A stretch of 64,000 nucleotides of DNA from Chitinophagaceae bacterium UBA1931 (GCA_002337125.1 DDFJ01000004.1:248001-312000), one strand, 5' to 3'; positions 32,655 through 41,798 are shown, counted from the stretch's first letter. The notes: generated by a model not told the origin, from the letters alone. Made by a program: numbers and translations.

Positions 32655-34793
32655 TTAAGCAACCACTTCTTCTTTCGCCACCTTACTGTAATCATCAGCA
32701 AGTTTGCGTTGAATTTCAAATGGCACTGCTTCGTAATCAGAAAAACTCATTCTGAATTTTGCACGGCCTTGTGTAAATGAACGGAGATTACCACTGTAAT
32801 CCTGCATTTCTGCAAGAGGTGCTTTAGCTATTACTTTGGTAAAATGTCCTTCAGTATCCATTCCTTCCACCATTGCTCTTCTTGTCTGCAGATCACCAAT
32901 AACAGCACCGGTTAAATCTTCAGGACAAAGAACTTCTACATGATAGATGGGTTCCAGAATTTGTGGATCGGCCTGCTGAAATGCCTGGCGGAATGCCTGC
33001 AAACCTGCAATCTTGAATGATATATCATTACTATCGACCGGGTGCATTTTTCCATCATATACGCATACACGTACATCACGAACGTAAGAACCTGTAAGCG
33101 GACCTTCCTGCATTTTTTCCATCACACCTTTAAGAATTGATGGAAGAAAACGCTGATCAATAGCACCACCTACAATACAGTTGTAATAAACAAGCTTTCC
33201 TCCCCATGCAAGATCAAATACTTCTTTACCACGTACGTTCAGGTCAGCAGGATCGGCCAGGCCTTCGTACCATGGTTCAATACGTAAATGAACTTCTCCA
33301 AACTGTCCGCTGCCACCACTTTGTTTTTTGTGACGGTACATACTATCAGCACTGCGGCGAATAGTTTCCCTGTAAGCAATACGTGGTTTGGTAAATTTCA
33401 CTTCAATCTTTTGCTGGTGTTCAATCTTCCATTTGGCAACTGCAAGGTGCATATCGCCCTGGCAGTGTATCAAAGTTTGTTTCAGTTCGGGCGAAACTTC
33501 AACTTTAATTGTCGGGTCTTCATTTTTAAGTTCATGTAAAGCAGTTGCCAGTTTTTCTTCTTCACCTTTCTTGGTACTTTCAATTGCCATTGTAAGGTTT
33601 GAAACAGGAAATTCAATATTTACAAGTTCAATATTCTTTCCTTTTTCATGAAGGGTATTGTTTACATGTGTGTTCCTGAGTTTGAGCGTAGCACCAATAT
33701 CGCCTGCTGTTAATTCATTTACAGGTGTGCGCTTGTTTCCTTCAACAACAAATAACTGGTTAATTTTTTCAGACACGCCGGTTGATTCATTTACCAGTTC
33801 TGCACCTGCTTTAACTGTACCGCTGTAAACCTTAAAATAAGAAAGTTCACCAACGTGCGGTTCAGTAACAGTTTTATAAATGAAAATGCAGGCAGGTCCG
33901 TTTGGATCACATGGAAGTGTTTCGCCAGCCTTTGTTTTTTGAGGAGGCATTTCATTGGCGCTTGGGCAAACGTTATCAATAAAGCCCATAATGCGGCCAC
34001 TGCCCATATCTTTTGCAGCACTTAAACAGAAAACAGGGAACAAATCGTGATTGATGAGTGATTTTTTCAAACCAATTTTCATTTCATCTTCATCCAGTTC
34101 ACCTTTTTCGAAATAGTGCTCCATTAATGTTTCGTCATTTGATGCAACGGCTTCAACCAAAATACGGTGCAGTTCGTCGGCTTTTGCTTTTTCACTGTCG
34201 GGGATGGGAAGTTTTTGAGGTTTACCACCGGTTGCAGGGAATTTGTACATCGTCATTTTCAGTACATCAACAATGGCATCAAAGCCAGCTCCCTGGTTAA
34301 GCGGGTATTGTACAACAGTAATTTTGCCACCAAAATGTGCTTTGGCTTCATTTACTGTTTTATCAAAGTCTGCAGTATCATCATCAAGTTTATTTACTGC
34401 AAACAGCATAGGCGTTTTAAATTGCTCTGTGTATTCCCAGATGATATCTGTACCCACTTCCACACCACGTGTGCCATTGAGTAACATTACACCTGTATCA
34501 GCAACACGCAAAGCACTGATAACTTCGCCTGAAAAATCATCATAGCCGGGAGTATCAATAATATTGATCTTATATCCCTGCCACTTCGTGTGTAATAATT
34601 TAGAGAAAATGGTGTTACCTCTTTCCTGTTCCAATTCATGGTAATCACCAACTGTATTTTTTTCGGCTACAGTGCCACGGCGTGTAATTATTCCAGCTTC
34701 AAAAAGCATGCACTCCGCTAAGGTTGTCTTACCTGAACCTGCATGGCCCAGTAAGACAATATTTTTTACATGTGAGGTATCAAAATCTGCCAT
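32655..34793 (-). CDS. elongation-factor-G-like GTPase (EF-G2 type)
   Basis: 712 residues with the five-domain EF-G layout: G1 GHAGSGKTT, G3 DTPGYDDF, G4 NKLD, domain II (FKVYSGTVKAG), domain IV (RETIRRSADSMYRHKKQSGGSGQFGEVHLRIEP) and domain V (EPIYHVEVLCPEDLTGAVIGDLQTRR). In canonical EF-G the G3 motif is DTPGHVDF and its His helps GTP hydrolysis; here it is Tyr, a mark of the EF-G-like paralogue group. The switch I region (TVAEKNTVGDYHELEQERGNTI) is also EF-G2-like. It is therefore probably a second factor, and its role in translocation, recycling or stress is uncertain. The housekeeping fusA is expected elsewhere. Confidence 0.9.
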   Translation of the reverse strand: MADFDTSHVKNIVLLGHAGSGKTTLAECMLFEAGIITRRGTVAEKNTVGDYHELEQERGNTIFSKLLHTKWQGYKINIIDTPGYDDFSGEVISALRVADTGVMLLNGTRGVEVGTDIIWEYTEQFKTPMLFAVNKLDDDTADFDKTVNEAKAHFGGKITVVQYPLNQGAGFDAIVDVLKMTMYKFPATGGKPQKLPIPDSEKAKADELHRILVEAVASNDETLMEHYFEKGELDEDEMKIGLKKSLINHDLFPVFCLSAAKDMGSGRIMGFIDNVCPSANEMPPQKTKAGETLPCDPNGPACIFIYKTVTEPHVGELSYFKVYSGTVKAGAELVNESTGVSEKINQLFVVEGNKRTPVNELTAGDIGATLKLRNTHVNNTLHEKGKNIELVNIEFPVSNLTMAIESTKKGEEEKLATALHELKNEDPTIKVEVSPELKQTLIHCQGDMHLAVAKWKIEHQQKIEVKFTKPRIAYRETIRRSADSMYRHKKQSGGSGQFGEVHLRIEPWYEGLADPADLNVRGKEVFDLAWGGKLVYYNCIVGGAIDQRFLPSILKGVMEKMQEGPLTGSYVRDVRVCVYDGKMHPVDSNDISFKIAGLQAFRQAFQQADPQILEPIYHVEVLCPEDLTGAVIGDLQTRRAMVEGMDTEGHFTKVIAKAPLAEMQDYSGNLRSFTQGRAKFRMSFSDYEAVPFEIQRKLADDYSKVAKEEVVA

Positions 34794-34908
34794 AACATTC
34801 TTTTTTAAATGGTCAAGAAATCTCGTTCATGCAAAGGGCATCTTTACATGATAACGATGGAATTGAATGGGTGGCTTAGTTGTTTCAATCGGGCAGGTAA
34901 TACCAGCT

Positions 34909-35286
34909 TTATGCTTTTGCTAAAAAATGCTGGAATTCGCTTCGGAGTTCACTCAACGTATGCTCTAATACCTCGTATTGGGTATGCAGATCTTCGTGTT
35001 CGTTTAATGTGTCTTCGGAGAGATTGTTTCCTGGGGAAGAAACTTCGGCACTCAGTTTTCGGTCGTGGAGTTTGATGGCCTGTTTCAGATCATGAATGTT
35101 GATCTGCTGAATGTAGAATTGATTGTGGTAGTGTTCAACTTCGGTTAAAATTTCTTTGTCTTTTTGTCCATTGGCCAATTGTTGCAATTTTTCTCTTAAT
35201 TGACCCATTTCATTTCTGTAGGAACGCAATGTCTCCCTCCAGGAGTTGCATTCCATATTAAGCTGTGCGGCATCTAAGGAAACCAT
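34909..35286 (-). CDS. hypothetical coiled-coil protein
   Basis: 125 residues, almost entirely helical and highly charged (WRETLRSYRNEMGQLREKLQQL; LHTQYEVLEHTLSELRSEFQHFL), no signal peptide or membrane segment. A central low-complexity stretch SSPGNNLSED separates two coiled coils. No family recognised. It lies upstream of the EF-G-like gene on the same strand, 115 bases apart, so co-transcription is possible. Confidence 0.7.
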   Translation of the reverse strand: MVSLDAAQLNMECNSWRETLRSYRNEMGQLREKLQQLANGQKDKEILTEVEHYHNQFYIQQINIHDLKQAIKLHDRKLSAEVSSPGNNLSEDTLNEHEDLHTQYEVLEHTLSELRSEFQHFLAKA

Positions 35287-35548
35287 GGCAAAGCAGTTTA
35301 AATTGTGAGTAAATATGGTTGCATCAAAGAACTAACTAAATTTAAGAACAGTTTTTCACTTTCGCAAAATCTTTTGATCAACGGAAAATGATTTTCTGTA
35401 TATCCAAAGTGACTAAAATATCAATAGCTTTGAATGATTCCCGTCAGTAAATCAACTGATTCTGGAAAAGATTTTTAATAAAAAAAGAAATGGGTGCTTT
35501 TATACAAATTTGCCCCGGTTCTGCGTTTAATCAACATAAGTTTTGTCT

Positions 35549-36961
35549 ATGAAACCAACCCGTTTACTAACTGCATTGGCCCTGATGAATATCCTGGCCC
35601 TCCAGGCTCAGCAAACTCCTGCAAAAAACAAGAGTTTATATTCGTTCAATGTCAGCCTTTCTGATTACCAGCTTCCAGCCGATATTAAAGCAACTTCTGT
35701 AAGTGATGCTTTGAAGAAAGGCGAATGGTATAAACCCGGAAGCAAATCATTTGGCATTGGCATCAGCTATTGGAAAGGCCTTGCCAAAAAAATTGATTTC
35801 TCCGGAACACTTACCGGAACCTTTGCCAATTTCCCTGCATATTTCGTGAAAGATGATACTGTTGGACAAGCAAAGTTCAGTACTCAGTTCGATGCATTAC
35901 TGCATTTAAATGCATTTTCTGATAAAGCAGCAGTTAATCCGTTTTTGACAGCAGGATTAGGTGCAGGATATTTCCCTGGTCAATTTGCAGTGTATGCTCC
36001 TGTTGGTGCTGGACTGCATTTTCGTTTTACAGAAGGTTCTTATTTAACCCTGCAGGCACAATGGCGTAATAAATTAAGTTCGGGCATCACGAACAACTAT
36101 CTTTTCTACAGTGTTGGCTTTATGCAAAGCAATCCTTTTGGAAAGAAAAAACATGAAACCATAGTTGATGTAGCTAAACCTGTTACTCCTCCACCTGCTC
36201 CTGATAAAGATGGAGATGGCTTTGATGATGCAAATGATCAGTGCCCGAATGTTTGGGGAACAGTGAAAGGTTGTCCTGATACTGACAGAGATGGTGTACC
36301 TGATAAAGATGATCAATGTCCGAATATTAAAGGAACAGTGCATGGTTGTCCCGACAGGGATGGCGATGGAGTTGCTGATAAAGACGATCAGTGTCCTGAT
36401 GAAAAAGGAACAGTGAATGGCTGCCCTGACAGTGATAACGATGGTGTTGCTGATAAGGATGATGCATGTAAAGATGTTGCTGGTTTAGCTAAATACAAAG
36501 GATGCCCTGTACCAGATACCGACCATGATGGAATCAATGATGAAGAAGATAAATGCCCGGATGTAAGCGGCACAGCAGCAAATGGCGGATGTCCTGAAAT
36601 AAAACAGGAAGTAAAAGCAAAAGTTGAATTTGCTGCCAAGAATATCTTCTTTGCATTTGCAAGCGATGTTATCCTGAAGAAATCATATAAACCGCTTGAT
36701 GAAGTGGTGAAAATTCTGCAGGAAAATCCGCAGATTAAATTAACCATCAGTGCACATGCTGATAACCGTGGTACTCCTGAACGTAATATGATGTGGAGTG
36801 AAAAAAGAGCCAAGGCTGTTGCAGATTATTTCATCAGCAAAGGCATTAGTGCCGACAGGATCAGTTTCAAAGGTTATGGTGACACACAACCAATTGCTGA
36901 CAATAAAACAGAGAAAGGGAGAGCACAGAACAGAAGAGTTGAAATGAAACTGGATTACTAA
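35549..36961 (+). CDS. OmpA-family protein with thrombospondin type-3 calcium repeats
   Basis: 470 residues from the ATG at 35549 with a signal peptide (cut near LQAQ). An N-terminal outer-membrane-like beta domain (about 30-200) is followed by five thrombospondin type-3 repeats rich in DxDxDG motifs (DKDGDGFDDANDQCP; DTDRDGVPDKDDQCP; DRDGDGVADKDDQCP; DSDNDGVADKDDACK; DTDHDGINDEEDKCP) that bind calcium. A C-terminal OmpA domain (LTISAHADNRGTPERNMMWSEKRA; ISFKGYGDTQP) should bind peptidoglycan. It tethers the outer membrane to the cell wall. The terminator at 36981-37008 makes it a single-gene unit. Confidence 0.93.
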   Translation: MKPTRLLTALALMNILALQAQQTPAKNKSLYSFNVSLSDYQLPADIKATSVSDALKKGEWYKPGSKSFGIGISYWKGLAKKIDFSGTLTGTFANFPAYFVKDDTVGQAKFSTQFDALLHLNAFSDKAAVNPFLTAGLGAGYFPGQFAVYAPVGAGLHFRFTEGSYLTLQAQWRNKLSSGITNNYLFYSVGFMQSNPFGKKKHETIVDVAKPVTPPPAPDKDGDGFDDANDQCPNVWGTVKGCPDTDRDGVPDKDDQCPNIKGTVHGCPDRDGDGVADKDDQCPDEKGTVNGCPDSDNDGVADKDDACKDVAGLAKYKGCPVPDTDHDGINDEEDKCPDVSGTAANGGCPEIKQEVKAKVEFAAKNIFFAFASDVILKKSYKPLDEVVKILQENPQIKLTISAHADNRGTPERNMMWSEKRAKAVADYFISKGISADRISFKGYGDTQPIADNKTEKGRAQNRRVEMKLDY

Positions 36962-36980
36962 TATCAAACAGAACAATACT

Positions 36981-37009
36981 AAAAAGGCTTTCAATCGAAA
37001 GCCTTTTTT
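36981..37009 (+). terminator. intrinsic terminator after the OmpA-family gene
   Basis: AAAAAGGCTTTC / GAAAGCCTTTTT, 12 base pairs, loop AATC. Confidence 0.92.
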
Positions 37010-37028
37010 AATTACCCACTCACCAGCC

Positions 37029-37036
37029 TATCTTTA
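37029..37036 (+). promoter_or_regulatory. -7-like element of the YkgJ-family gene
   Basis: TATCTTTA, one mismatch to TAnnTTTG, 14 bases before the proposed TTG start. Confidence 0.4.
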
Positions 37037-37049
37037 CAAAAACAAAGTA

Positions 37050-37553
37050 TTGCAACTACACACTTCTTTACAATTCATTCAACAAGCTGCTGCAGAAAAG
37101 GAAGATGAAAATATCCGCTTTGCCGGTTTTCTTAAACAGCAAAACGAACTAGAGGTTGATGAAAAAGTTCATCGTCTCAATACTGTTATTGAAAAAGAAA
37201 TTGACTGTACAGCTTGCGGCAACTGTTGCAAAACACTGATGATAAATGTTACTGAAAGCGAAGCTTCACGTGCAGCAGCAAGGCTTCAGTTAAACAGAGA
37301 TGAGTTTGATGAAAAATATCTTGAGAAAGGAAGTCATGGCATGATGTTGATTAATGCTATTCCCTGCCATTTCCTGGAAAACAATAAGTGTACAATTTAT
37401 GAAGACCGCTTTGAAGGATGCCGGGAATTCCCTGCACTGCATCTGCCCTCTTTCACAAAAAGATTATTTACTGTAATGATGCATTACAGCCGTTGCCCGA
37501 TTATTTTTAATGTAGTGGAACAACTGAAATCAGAAACTGGTTTCAGCAATTAA
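37050..37553 (+). CDS. YkgJ-family cysteine-cluster protein
   Basis: 167 residues from a TTG start; no ATG exists before the conserved domain, and the -7-like box sits just upstream. The Cys cluster DCTACGNCCKTL (C-x2-C-x2-CC) plus later Cys in IPCHFLENNKCTIYEDRFEGCREFP and SRCP form the probable zinc or iron-sulfur site of the YkgJ/Fli(N)-like family. Function unknown; cytosolic. Its last four bases overlap the 3' end of hutG on the other strand. Confidence 0.85.
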   Translation: MQLHTSLQFIQQAAAEKEDENIRFAGFLKQQNELEVDEKVHRLNTVIEKEIDCTACGNCCKTLMINVTESEASRAAARLQLNRDEFDEKYLEKGSHGMMLINAIPCHFLENNKCTIYEDRFEGCREFPALHLPSFTKRLFTVMMHYSRCPIIFNVVEQLKSETGFSN

Positions 37554-38605
37554 ATGATTTCATTTTTCGATTTAATAAAATCGCTCACAAGATAACTGAT
37601 GAGTTTTCCGGTTGATTCACTCCTACGGCCATCAGTTAAGAATGTTGCCCCTTCACAAATATGCAGGTATGCCACTTTACAATCGGCTGCCGCAAAGTTT
37701 ACATACCTTCTTGCATGGAGTTCTGTTATTCCGCTGGGAGTGGCCGCACTGCTTAATGTATTAGCAATACAATCGAGATCAATTTCTATTCCTGTATATG
37801 TATCGTCGGTAAATCCTGTTGCATGCGCTACAGCCTGGATGAAGTTTCTTTTTTCGTGAATGAAAATATCTTCGTAAGTAATAAAATCAAAGAAGGGATT
37901 GTTGACGATATCAATCCACACATTCTGCGGAATATAATTTTCATGCACACCAACCACACAATACTTCTGCAGGTAACCATCATCTTCTGCATACCTGAAA
38001 GCATTGCCGCTATGTCTTCCTTCGGCCGGTCTGTAATCAGTATGTGCATCAAGATTAATGCAGTTGATCTGCGCCAGCTGAATAACACCTGCTTTGTTTA
38101 ATCCCTTTGCTGAGCCTTTAATCATTGGATAAGCATTGTTATGTCCACCTCCTATTGCAATAGGAATTTTTCCTTTTGATGTAATGTATTTTACTAAACG
38201 TTCCACATCATCATCAATCATATTTACTGCATGCCGGTATGCATCCACTTTTTCTTCATGGCCATGTGCATTTTCTTCAATCACAGTTTCCAGATCAGAA
38301 AAATCGAAATGACCAAGCAACATAATTTCATCGCCCTGCAAAAAATCATTACTCTGTATATTAAGAAAAGCATTCAGGAAAGGAAACCATGCTGTATCAG
38401 CACCACCAACACCCATGTTTGCTTTTACACCAATATCTTCCGGAATACCAAATACAACATATTTTGCATTCGACTGTTCAAACTTCTCTTCAAATTCTTC
38501 TTTTGAATTCACCAGTTGCACATGTTCACCAAGCTTTGTTTCAAACCTTCTCAGTTTGGTTAAAGTGAGTATATCCTCTTTGTTATAAAAACGAAACCGA
38601 TCCAT
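37550..38605 (-). CDS. hutG: formimidoylglutamase (arginase family)
   Basis: 351 residues of the ureohydrolase fold. Metal-binding motifs are visible: GGGHNNAYP, INLDAHTDYRP (DxHxD type) and GIEIDLDCI. The adjacent upstream hutI makes formimidoylglutamase, which splits N-formimidoyl-L-glutamate into glutamate and formamide, the likely activity; agmatinase or arginase is the alternative on sequence alone. The last motif has EIDLD in place of SxDxDxxDP, so one metal ligand position deviates from arginase. It lies 43 bases downstream of hutI, probably in one operon. Confidence 0.85.
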   Translation of the reverse strand: MDRFRFYNKEDILTLTKLRRFETKLGEHVQLVNSKEEFEEKFEQSNAKYVVFGIPEDIGVKANMGVGGADTAWFPFLNAFLNIQSNDFLQGDEIMLLGHFDFSDLETVIEENAHGHEEKVDAYRHAVNMIDDDVERLVKYITSKGKIPIAIGGGHNNAYPMIKGSAKGLNKAGVIQLAQINCINLDAHTDYRPAEGRHSGNAFRYAEDDGYLQKYCVVGVHENYIPQNVWIDIVNNPFFDFITYEDIFIHEKRNFIQAVAHATGFTDDTYTGIEIDLDCIANTLSSAATPSGITELHARRYVNFAAADCKVAYLHICEGATFLTDGRRSESTGKLISYLVSDFIKSKNEII

Positions 38606-38648
38606 GCTGCAGTTTTAATTTCTGGTAAGATAATTTTTTTTCATTCAA

Positions 38649-39887
38649 TCAGGAAAAGAATTCGCCATTAATCATTACACGTTCAATAAGGTTACTGCCA
38701 AAAGCATAAGGCAGATAAGCAAGCGAAGAAACAGGACGTGTAAAAATGAGGCTTGCTCTTTTTCCAACTGTAATACTTCCCAGTTCCTGTTCCATTTCCA
38801 TGGCATAAGCTGCATTGATGGTAGCAGCATTAATCGCTTCCTCAGGAAGCATTTTCATTCCGATGCAACTGAGCGAAAGAACAAGATTCATATTTCCTGA
38901 AGGAGATGACCCGGGGTTAAAATCACTTGCAAGAGCTATTGCTGCGCCTGCATCAATTAATGCACGGGCAGGCTGATATGGCATGTTGAGGAAGAATGCA
39001 GCAGAAGGTAACAATGTACCAATAGTTGATGATGCAGCTAAACAATGTATATCATCAGCAGTCATTGTTTCAAGATGATCAACAGTCAATGCATTTAATT
39101 CAACTGCTTTCTGCAAGCCTCCAATGCTGTTGAGTTGATTTACGTGCAGCTTTGGTTTTAAACCAAACTTCAAACCAGCTTTGCAGATAGTTTCCATTTC
39201 TTCGGGAGAAAAGAAACCGCTTTCACAAAACACATCAATATAATCTGCAAGTCCTTCTTCAGCAATTACAGGCAACATTTCATTGATGATAAGATCAATA
39301 TACCCCTGGTGATTGTTTTTATAAGCTGAAGGAAAGGTATGTGCAGCAAGAAAAGTTGCTTTAACGGGTATGGGCGAAGTTTCCTTCAACCGTTTAATTA
39401 CACGAAGCATTTTTAATTCAGCTTCAACCGATAAACCGTAGCCGCTTTTTATTTCAACAGCACCTGTTCCCAGTTTAATCAGTTCCTGCAAACGATTCAA
39501 TGCAGTACGTAGTAATTCAAGTTCCGTTTTATCAGCCAGTTTTTTTGCTGAGTTTAATATACCTCCACCTTTTGCAGCAATATCAGCATAACTCAGCCCG
39601 TTAATTTTATCAACAAACTCTTCTTCCCTGCTTTCAGCAAAAACCAGATGAGTATGACTATCGCACCAGCAGGGCAATACAAACTGACCGGTTGCATCAA
39701 CCACATCATCATAATCATCCCCTTCCCATAATTCATCCATTAAACCATACTCAGCAATTAATCCATCTTTCACAATTAAATAAGCATTATCCATGCAAGG
39801 CAAAATGGCTAAATCTTTTCCACGCAACAAACTGTTTTCAGACCGTACACCAACAAGCAGTTTTATATTTTTTACAAGAACCGTCAT
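38649..39887 (-). CDS. hutI: imidazolonepropionase
   Basis: 412-residue amidohydrolase that opens 4-imidazolone-5-propanoate to N-formimidoyl-L-glutamate in histidine breakdown. Motifs: metal-binding HTH in CDSHTHLVFAESREEEF, EIKSGYGLSVEAELKML, a second His in KATFLAAHTFP, VDHLETM, and the Asp in LASDFNPGSSPS. Full length. With hutG just downstream it forms the last two steps from imidazolonepropionate to glutamate; hutH and hutU are not in the window. Confidence 0.95.
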   Translation of the reverse strand: MTVLVKNIKLLVGVRSENSLLRGKDLAILPCMDNAYLIVKDGLIAEYGLMDELWEGDDYDDVVDATGQFVLPCWCDSHTHLVFAESREEEFVDKINGLSYADIAAKGGGILNSAKKLADKTELELLRTALNRLQELIKLGTGAVEIKSGYGLSVEAELKMLRVIKRLKETSPIPVKATFLAAHTFPSAYKNNHQGYIDLIINEMLPVIAEEGLADYIDVFCESGFFSPEEMETICKAGLKFGLKPKLHVNQLNSIGGLQKAVELNALTVDHLETMTADDIHCLAASSTIGTLLPSAAFFLNMPYQPARALIDAGAAIALASDFNPGSSPSGNMNLVLSLSCIGMKMLPEEAINAATINAAYAMEMEQELGSITVGKRASLIFTRPVSSLAYLPYAFGSNLIERVMINGEFFS

Positions 39888-39920
39888 TACATAAATGTAG
39901 CAGAAATATGAATGAAAATA

Positions 39921-39948
39921 AAAAAGCCCCGCCGGGAACCGGAAGGGC
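39921..39948 (-). terminator. intrinsic terminator of the fasciclin gene
   Basis: On the minus strand GCCC..CCGG-TTC-CCGG..GGGC followed by TTTTTTATTTT, 29 bases beyond the stop at 39977 and before the hutI start. Confidence 0.8.
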
Positions 39949-39976
39949 CTGCTTCTCCTACACCTATGAAAAAAAA

Positions 39977-40519
39977 TCAGTTTCGTTTTGTAACGGTCTG
40001 CTGCATCGGCTGCACTACTCCATCAATTACATGAATAATGCCGTTGCTTGCAGTGATATCGGAATTGATAACGTAAGCTGAATTGCCATTTTCGTCAGTG
40101 AGTTTTACTTTTCCTTCTTCAACAGTTGCCGTAAGTTTTTCTCCGCCCATTGTTGGTAACTGAACTGACCCGTTGTTTTGTTTAATGGCTTCCATCAGCA
40201 ACGCTGCATTCCATGTTCCACCTACTATATGACAGGCAAGTAATTTGCTCATTGCATTTTTGTTTTTCATTAAGCGGTTCATTTCGTCGGCCGGCATACG
40301 TTCAAAGGCTGCATTGTTTGGAGCAAAAACAGTATATGGTCCGCCTGTACTTAATTTATCTGAAAGCCCTGAATTTTTAATGGCTTCGCTAAGCTTACTG
40401 CAATCACCAGAACCCATTGCCACATCAACCACATTTGACTGCGCACGAACTGTTACAATAGAAGCTATCATCAAGAATGCAGTAGCTGAAAAAGAAAAGA
40501 ATAGTTTTTTCATTGTCAT
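39977..40519 (-). CDS. secreted fasciclin-domain protein
   Basis: 180 residues with a signal peptide (cut near VRAQ) and one fasciclin (FAS1) domain: LSEAIKNSGLSDKLSTGGPYTVFAPNNAAFERMP, the H-box LLACHIVGGTWNAALL and the C-terminal ASNGIIHVIDGVVQP. FAS1 domains mediate adhesion to proteins or polysaccharides. It has its own terminator, so it is separate from hutI-hutG. Confidence 0.93.
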   Translation of the reverse strand: MTMKKLFFSFSATAFLMIASIVTVRAQSNVVDVAMGSGDCSKLSEAIKNSGLSDKLSTGGPYTVFAPNNAAFERMPADEMNRLMKNKNAMSKLLACHIVGGTWNAALLMEAIKQNNGSVQLPTMGGEKLTATVEEGKVKLTDENGNSAYVINSDITASNGIIHVIDGVVQPMQQTVTKRN

Positions 40520-40701
40520 TAATTTTTGTTGATTAATTATTGTTTATTATTTATTACACAACTTGATATTGATCAAAACCAATGATCAGTTATAACAACA
40601 CAGAGCAACAGGCAGAACATTTCCTGTTCAGTGCGTGAAGTACACTGTGTACATGTTTAGTTACAATAAGGAAAAGGGAAATTTTTTCGACGGGTATGAA
40701 T

Positions 40702-40724
40702 ATGGTTCATAAAACAAGAACCAT
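40702..40724. promoter_or_regulatory. inverted repeat upstream of the YdeI-like gene
   Basis: ATGGTTC-N9-GAACCAT, about 20 bases before a TAGATTTT -7-like box at 40745-40752. The placement suits an operator or an RNA hairpin. Confidence 0.35.
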
Positions 40725-40781
40725 GCCAGCAGAATTTTATTATTTTAGATTTTGTATTTCATTCAACTGAATAAATCAACC

Positions 40782-41300
40782 ATGATTACATTTAAAACAG
40801 TGATCAAAAAATTTAAAGAACAAGGTGAAAAAACAGGCTGGACTTATATTGAAGTTTCTGCTGCAATTGCTGAACAATTAAATCCCGGCTACAAAAAATC
40901 ATATCGTGTAAAAGGAAAATTTGATCAATACAGTTTTGATGGAATGAGTATGTTACCAATGGGTGAAGGCAATTTTATTATTGCGTTAAAAGCAGATGTA
41001 AGAAAAGCCATTAAAAAGAAAGCAGGCGATGAACTGAATGTACAATTAGCATTTCAGAAAAAAGCATATGAAATTGCCGCAGATTTCTTAGCCTGTCTTG
41101 AAGATGAACCAACTGCATTTGAGCATTTCAACTCACTTCCCGGCTCACACCGCAATTATTTCAGCAAATGGATTGAAAGTGCTAAAACAGAACCCACCCG
41201 CACAAAAAGAATTGTACAGGCCGTAAATGCACTGGCAAAAAAATGGGGTTATGCAGAAATGATCAGGGCGCAGAAAGCCCAAAAGAATGATTTTCTCTGA
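40782..41300 (+). CDS. DUF1905 / YdeI-OmpD-associated family protein
   Basis: 172 residues from the ATG at 40782; a longer start at 40752 lies in the -7-like box. The N-terminal DUF1905 domain (GWTYIEVSAAIAEQLNPGYKKSYRVKGKFDQ; SMLPMGEGNFIIALKADVRKAI) precedes a YdeI/OmpD-associated helical domain (PTAFEHFNSLPGSHRNYFSKWIESAKTEPTRTKRIVQAV). Such proteins are cytosolic with no settled function; YdeI has been linked to peptide resistance in Salmonella. Confidence 0.87.
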   Translation: MITFKTVIKKFKEQGEKTGWTYIEVSAAIAEQLNPGYKKSYRVKGKFDQYSFDGMSMLPMGEGNFIIALKADVRKAIKKKAGDELNVQLAFQKKAYEIAADFLACLEDEPTAFEHFNSLPGSHRNYFSKWIESAKTEPTRTKRIVQAVNALAKKWGYAEMIRAQKAQKNDFL

Positions 41301-41343
41301 TTTTTTCAACATAACAGCTGTTAGTGTTAATAATCTGTAACGC

Positions 41344-41373
41344 TTGCCAGGGTTACTTTTCGGCGTATCTTCG
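41344..41373 (+). promoter_or_regulatory. promoter of the CBM48 gene
   Basis: TTG at 41344-41346 and TATCTTCG at 41366-41373 are 19 bases apart, the preferred Bacteroidota spacing. The box ends 101 bases before the ATG, leaving a leader that holds the hairpin at 41408-41428. Confidence 0.6.
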
Positions 41374-41407
41374 CATTAACATTCGGATGGGAACACATTT
41401 CAGGGCC

Positions 41408-41432
41408 CGGCAGTATTGCTTTCTGCCGTTTT
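41408..41432 (+). terminator. hairpin with T run in the leader of the CBM48 gene
   Basis: CGGCAG / CTGCCG with a 9-base loop then TTTTG. It lies between the promoter and the start codon, so it is either the late terminator of the previous gene or an attenuator. Confidence 0.5.
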
Positions 41433-41474
41433 GTTCATTACACATCCTGAGCCCTTCACATTAAAAAAACTAAC

Positions 41475-41765
41475 ATGGTACAAAAGACTTACTACAAAAC
41501 AAAAGACTACAGCAAAGTAAAGTTTACAGTTAACGGTGAAAACATCAACACAATTGAAATTCTTGGACTAAACGGCGATTGGAATAATCCCGTTGTAATG
41601 AAGAAGAAAAAAGATGGCAGTTTTACTGCAGAAATCAATCTCCCCAAAGAATCAAAACACGAATTCAAATATTTAGTAAATGGTACTGATTGGGTAAATG
41701 AAACCGAAGCCGATGCAGAACATGCAAACGAATTTGGCGGAACCAACAGTGTTATTTCAATTTAA
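41475..41765 (+). CDS. stand-alone CBM48 / isoamylase N-terminal-like protein
   Basis: 96 residues consisting of one glycogen-binding-like domain: VKFTVNGENINTIEILGLNGDWNNPVVMKKKKDGSFTAEINLP and HEFKYLVNGTDWVNETEADAEHANEFGGTNSVI, as in the AMPK beta-subunit and branching-enzyme N-domains. No enzyme domain is attached. It presumably binds alpha-glucan or acts as a small adaptor in the cytosol. Flanked by its own promoter and a UUCG-loop terminator. Confidence 0.87.
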   Translation: MVQKTYYKTKDYSKVKFTVNGENINTIEILGLNGDWNNPVVMKKKKDGSFTAEINLPKESKHEFKYLVNGTDWVNETEADAEHANEFGGTNSVISI

Positions 41766-41773
41766 CTGATTAT

Positions 41774-41798
41774 ACGGCAGCTTCGGCTGCCGTTTTTC
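41774..41798 (+). terminator. UUCG-loop terminator after the CBM48 gene
   Basis: ACGGCAGC-TTCG-GCTGCCGT followed by TTTTCTT. The extra-stable tetraloop makes it a strong terminator. Confidence 0.93.

Noticed and set aside
36205..36600. Regularly spaced DNA repeats that might suggest a CRISPR or tandem-repeat array
   Set aside because: They encode thrombospondin type-3 calcium repeats inside an intact OmpA-family gene; no CRISPR spacers or cas genes.
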